From Obelidium mucronatum (taxonomy: Eukaryota; Chytridiomycota; Chytridiomycetes; Chytridiales; Chytriomycetaceae): a stretch of DNA of 64,000 bases. The stretch is taken from NCBI GenBank assembly GCA_025765595.1, contig JAIVFH010000005.1, positions 248,001 to 312,000 on the forward strand, written 5' to 3'. Shown here one piece after another: positions 61,974 through 64,000 of this stretch (within the stretch, counting starts at the first letter, position 1; every line of letters starts with the position of its first letter). The translations under genes were made by a program, and so were the position numbers. The notes under the pieces were generated by a model. It ran no database searches. It had not been told where the DNA came from and saw only the letters and a program-made list of their open reading frames with translations.

Positions 61974-64000
61974 ATGAAGTCGTCGCTCGCCGCGATTCTC
62001 GACGGAAAGCCGCCGCCGCCGCCGCACGGCGCCGGCGGCGCAGCGACGCTTGCGGACGAAATGCGCGCCGAGGACGAAGCGGCGGCGGCGGCGGCGGGCG
62101 GCGCCAGCGCGGGCTTCTGCGTCGAGTGCGAGGGTGCGTCAACTCACATCCAACTACTGCAACTCGCATCCAACTACCCAAACTAAACTACCCAAACTAA
62201 ACTAAACTAACCTAGACCAGCCACACACCCTACACTGCAACGAGTGCGCCGACGACTTCTGCGACGTGTGCTTCGCCGCTCAGCACAGAAAGGGCTCCAG
62301 GAAGCTGCACACTCACCACGCCATTGCCGCTTCGAAAGACGCAGCGGCCCTGTCGCTGCCGGCGGTGAGGATCCCGTGTTTTAAGCTGGCCGTTGAACTT
62401 GCTGACGGATCCGTTCACAGTCCTCAAAGTTCTCGCAAGTCCTCAACTCTGTCAAACAACAACAGCAAAAACATAAACAAGTCGACAGCGACGATGACTC
62501 CGACAGCGATGATGATTCAGACGAAGAAATGGTCGATGCCCGCTCGAGCTTGAGCAAGGAAAACAACGATCTTTCATTGACAGGCACAGATGCCGCGAAG
62601 GGCGTTGCAACAGGCGATGTCAAAGTTGGCGACTTGGTACCTAGAGCGAGCAAAATTCATTCCTGTCCGCCTGACTTTGAAGGAGCGAAAGTTTCTAAGA
62701 CTGTTGGAGGTATACACACTTCAAAGAAGTTTGTGCCCGTTTAAACAACTCAACCACACTCGACACTTAGGCCGCTTTGAATGTTTCTGAATATACCGAT
62801 AAAATCGACATTCTCACATATGCAAATAAATCGAAACGTCAAGTCGCCCAGATCCAAGAACTGTGTGCCATCATCTCTGGGCTTGTGTTAGCAGCCGATT
62901 ACAAGACGGGTCAACAGCTCTTCAAGGAACGAAACTTTGAAGACAATCAAGAGTTTTTTAGAGATATTTGTGAGTTTTTCTTTGTGTCCCATGTCATACT
63001 TTTTTTTTCTATTTTTAACGTCTCACTACTACAAAAAAAACCTAAAAGTTGAATTGGGTCGTCGCCACAAGATCATGAATCCAGAGAAGATGCGAAACGT
63101 TTACGGAAAATTGATTTACATTCTCCAAGACAGTCAAATTGACGAGGTCAAAGACATGCTCTCCTTTTCTCTTGTCGGCCCAATCAGAACTGTGTACAAT
63201 GTCTTGGAAGAAGGAGGCGCTTTGGGAGTATTGAGTGATGATCTGGTGGTGCAAGCAACCAAGGAGATTCTGGGTTCCAAGGACGGAGGTGGTTCCAGAC
63301 ACCAGATTCAGAAGGAAATTAAAGCCAAGGAAAAAGCGATTGAAATGCTCGGGTAGACGCTACGCAAACTCGAAAATGAAAGGCAGATGATATCAAACAG
63401 TGTCTGTATAGTATTGGTGATAACCATGCGTTTTTGAGGACCAATCGGTTTGTGTTACTTGCTGTTCTCACCGACTCTGTTTAACTTATCATTACGTACA
63501 GTGACCCTTGCGATAAAATGATTTCGTACTTGAAAAAGTATTTCAACCCTGAAAAACCTGACGGACCATTCTCACTGGCCATCCAAGCAGGACGAGAAGG
63601 TGCTCGATTAAGTCACGGTCACGAAAAACAGTACAACTATGTCTTACAATCTCTTACCCTCTGGCGCGAGATTATGCATGGTATAACTTGTAGTTTAATT
63701 CGTTTCACAACAATCTCCAATCGCTAACTTGTATATCAAGATATGTTTCATGCTTTGGGGATTGGCCGAAAACGATCTCTTGTCTGATAACAATCCATAC
63801 AGACTGAGAGATACGGGTCAAGGATTGAACCGAATGCAGGGTAAATAGTTTCTGCACGAATATTTTTTTGGAGTGAAACTAAATCCACATATAGCTGCTC
63901 CAAAAACCTCAAGACTGATGCACACGATTCTTCACAGGGCGCAACAACGGGTTGGATACTGGGTGGGATCTTCGGTCATTCACATGGGAGACACGGTAAG
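61974..64000 (+). CDS. B-box zinc-finger protein of the UPF0652/DUF2009 family, 3' end cut by window
   Basis: Start MKSSLAAILDGKPPPPPHGA in a GC-rich first exon. After an intron (about 62133-62214, rich in AAACTA units) comes a B-box-like zinc finger: CVECEDQPHTLHCNECADDF and CDVCFAAQHRKGS. A Ser/Asn-rich linker leads to VAQIQELCAIISGLVLAADY, ELGRRHKIMNPEKMRNVYGK, LIYILQDSQIDEVKDMLSFS, CDKMISYLKKYFNPEKPDGP, NPYRLRDTGQGLNRMQ and VGSSVIHMGD, which match the DUF2009 domain as I recall it. The function of this family is poorly known. Frame breaks near 63350 (GGG), 63383 and 63750 rejoin conserved sequence. The gene continues past 64000; a GTAAG at the very end may be a donor. Confidence 0.72.

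Noticed and set aside
62133..62214. AAACTA-rich tract as an interstitial telomere repeat
   Set aside because: The unit does not match TTAGGG/CCCTAA in order and lies inside a short intron.

Overview
The window is eukaryotic nuclear DNA. Genes are compact and most are split by short GT-AG introns, roughly 40-140 nt, often with a CTAAC-type branch site. The gene set points to a zoosporic (chytrid-like) fungus. It has fungal families (SUR7/PalI-like protein, kexin proteases, a CYP505/BM3-type P450-reductase fusion, Ydj1-type DnaJ, CSC1, Chl1) beside genes usually kept only by flagellated lineages: a class III soluble adenylyl cyclase with AAA and C-terminal repeat regions, and a Cep70-like centriolar protein. 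This is inference from gene content; no rRNA or organelle marker is present.

Layout. 0-9.7 kb: 3' end of a SUB2/DDX39 helicase, soluble adenylyl cyclase (+), a membrane/coiled-coil protein (-), a PRL (PTP4A) phosphatase (-). 10-16.9 kb: MSH5 (-) head-to-head with APC11 (+), then PUM3/Puf6 (+). 17-23.5 kb: a secreted cysteine-rich protein built of 330-bp (110-residue) repeats (-), head-to-head with a METTL13-type methyltransferase (+). 23.6-30.2 kb: P450-reductase fusion with an unusual N-terminal extension (-), then a farnesylatable DnaJ (+). 30.3-33.2 kb: homeodomain-like ORF (+), a six-exon gene of unknown function (+), an NTF2/SnoaL-like protein (-). 33.2-39 kb: Chl1/DDX11 helicase (+), a four-TM SUR7/PalI-like protein (-). 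39-44.5 kb: two convergent kexin paralogues. 44.7-51.6 kb: CSC1/TMEM63 channel (+), oxysterol-binding protein (+), and two divergent paralogues of a small surface protein. 51.7-64 kb: Cep70-like coiled-coil protein (-), full-length ABCC transporter (-), a separate copy of its N-terminal TMD0 region (-), and a B-box/DUF2009 protein (+, cut by the window end).

The genes do not form one pathway. Some loose themes: meiosis and chromosome biology (MSH5, CHL1, APC11), secretory and surface biology (kexins, repeat protein, surface pair, SUR7-like, OSBP, CSC1, ABCC), and signalling (adenylyl cyclase, PRL). Structural themes are stronger: seven head-to-head gene pairs, some with start codons only 27-31 bp apart, GC-rich patches at many 5' coding ends, three extreme homopolymers, and many single-base frame breaks in otherwise well-conserved genes. 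The frame breaks are most simply consensus errors, so exon structure for the kexins, CSC1, OSBP, the Cep70-like gene and the DUF2009 gene is approximate. No mobile element with a recognisable transposase, no CRISPR array and no tRNA or rRNA gene was found by eye.
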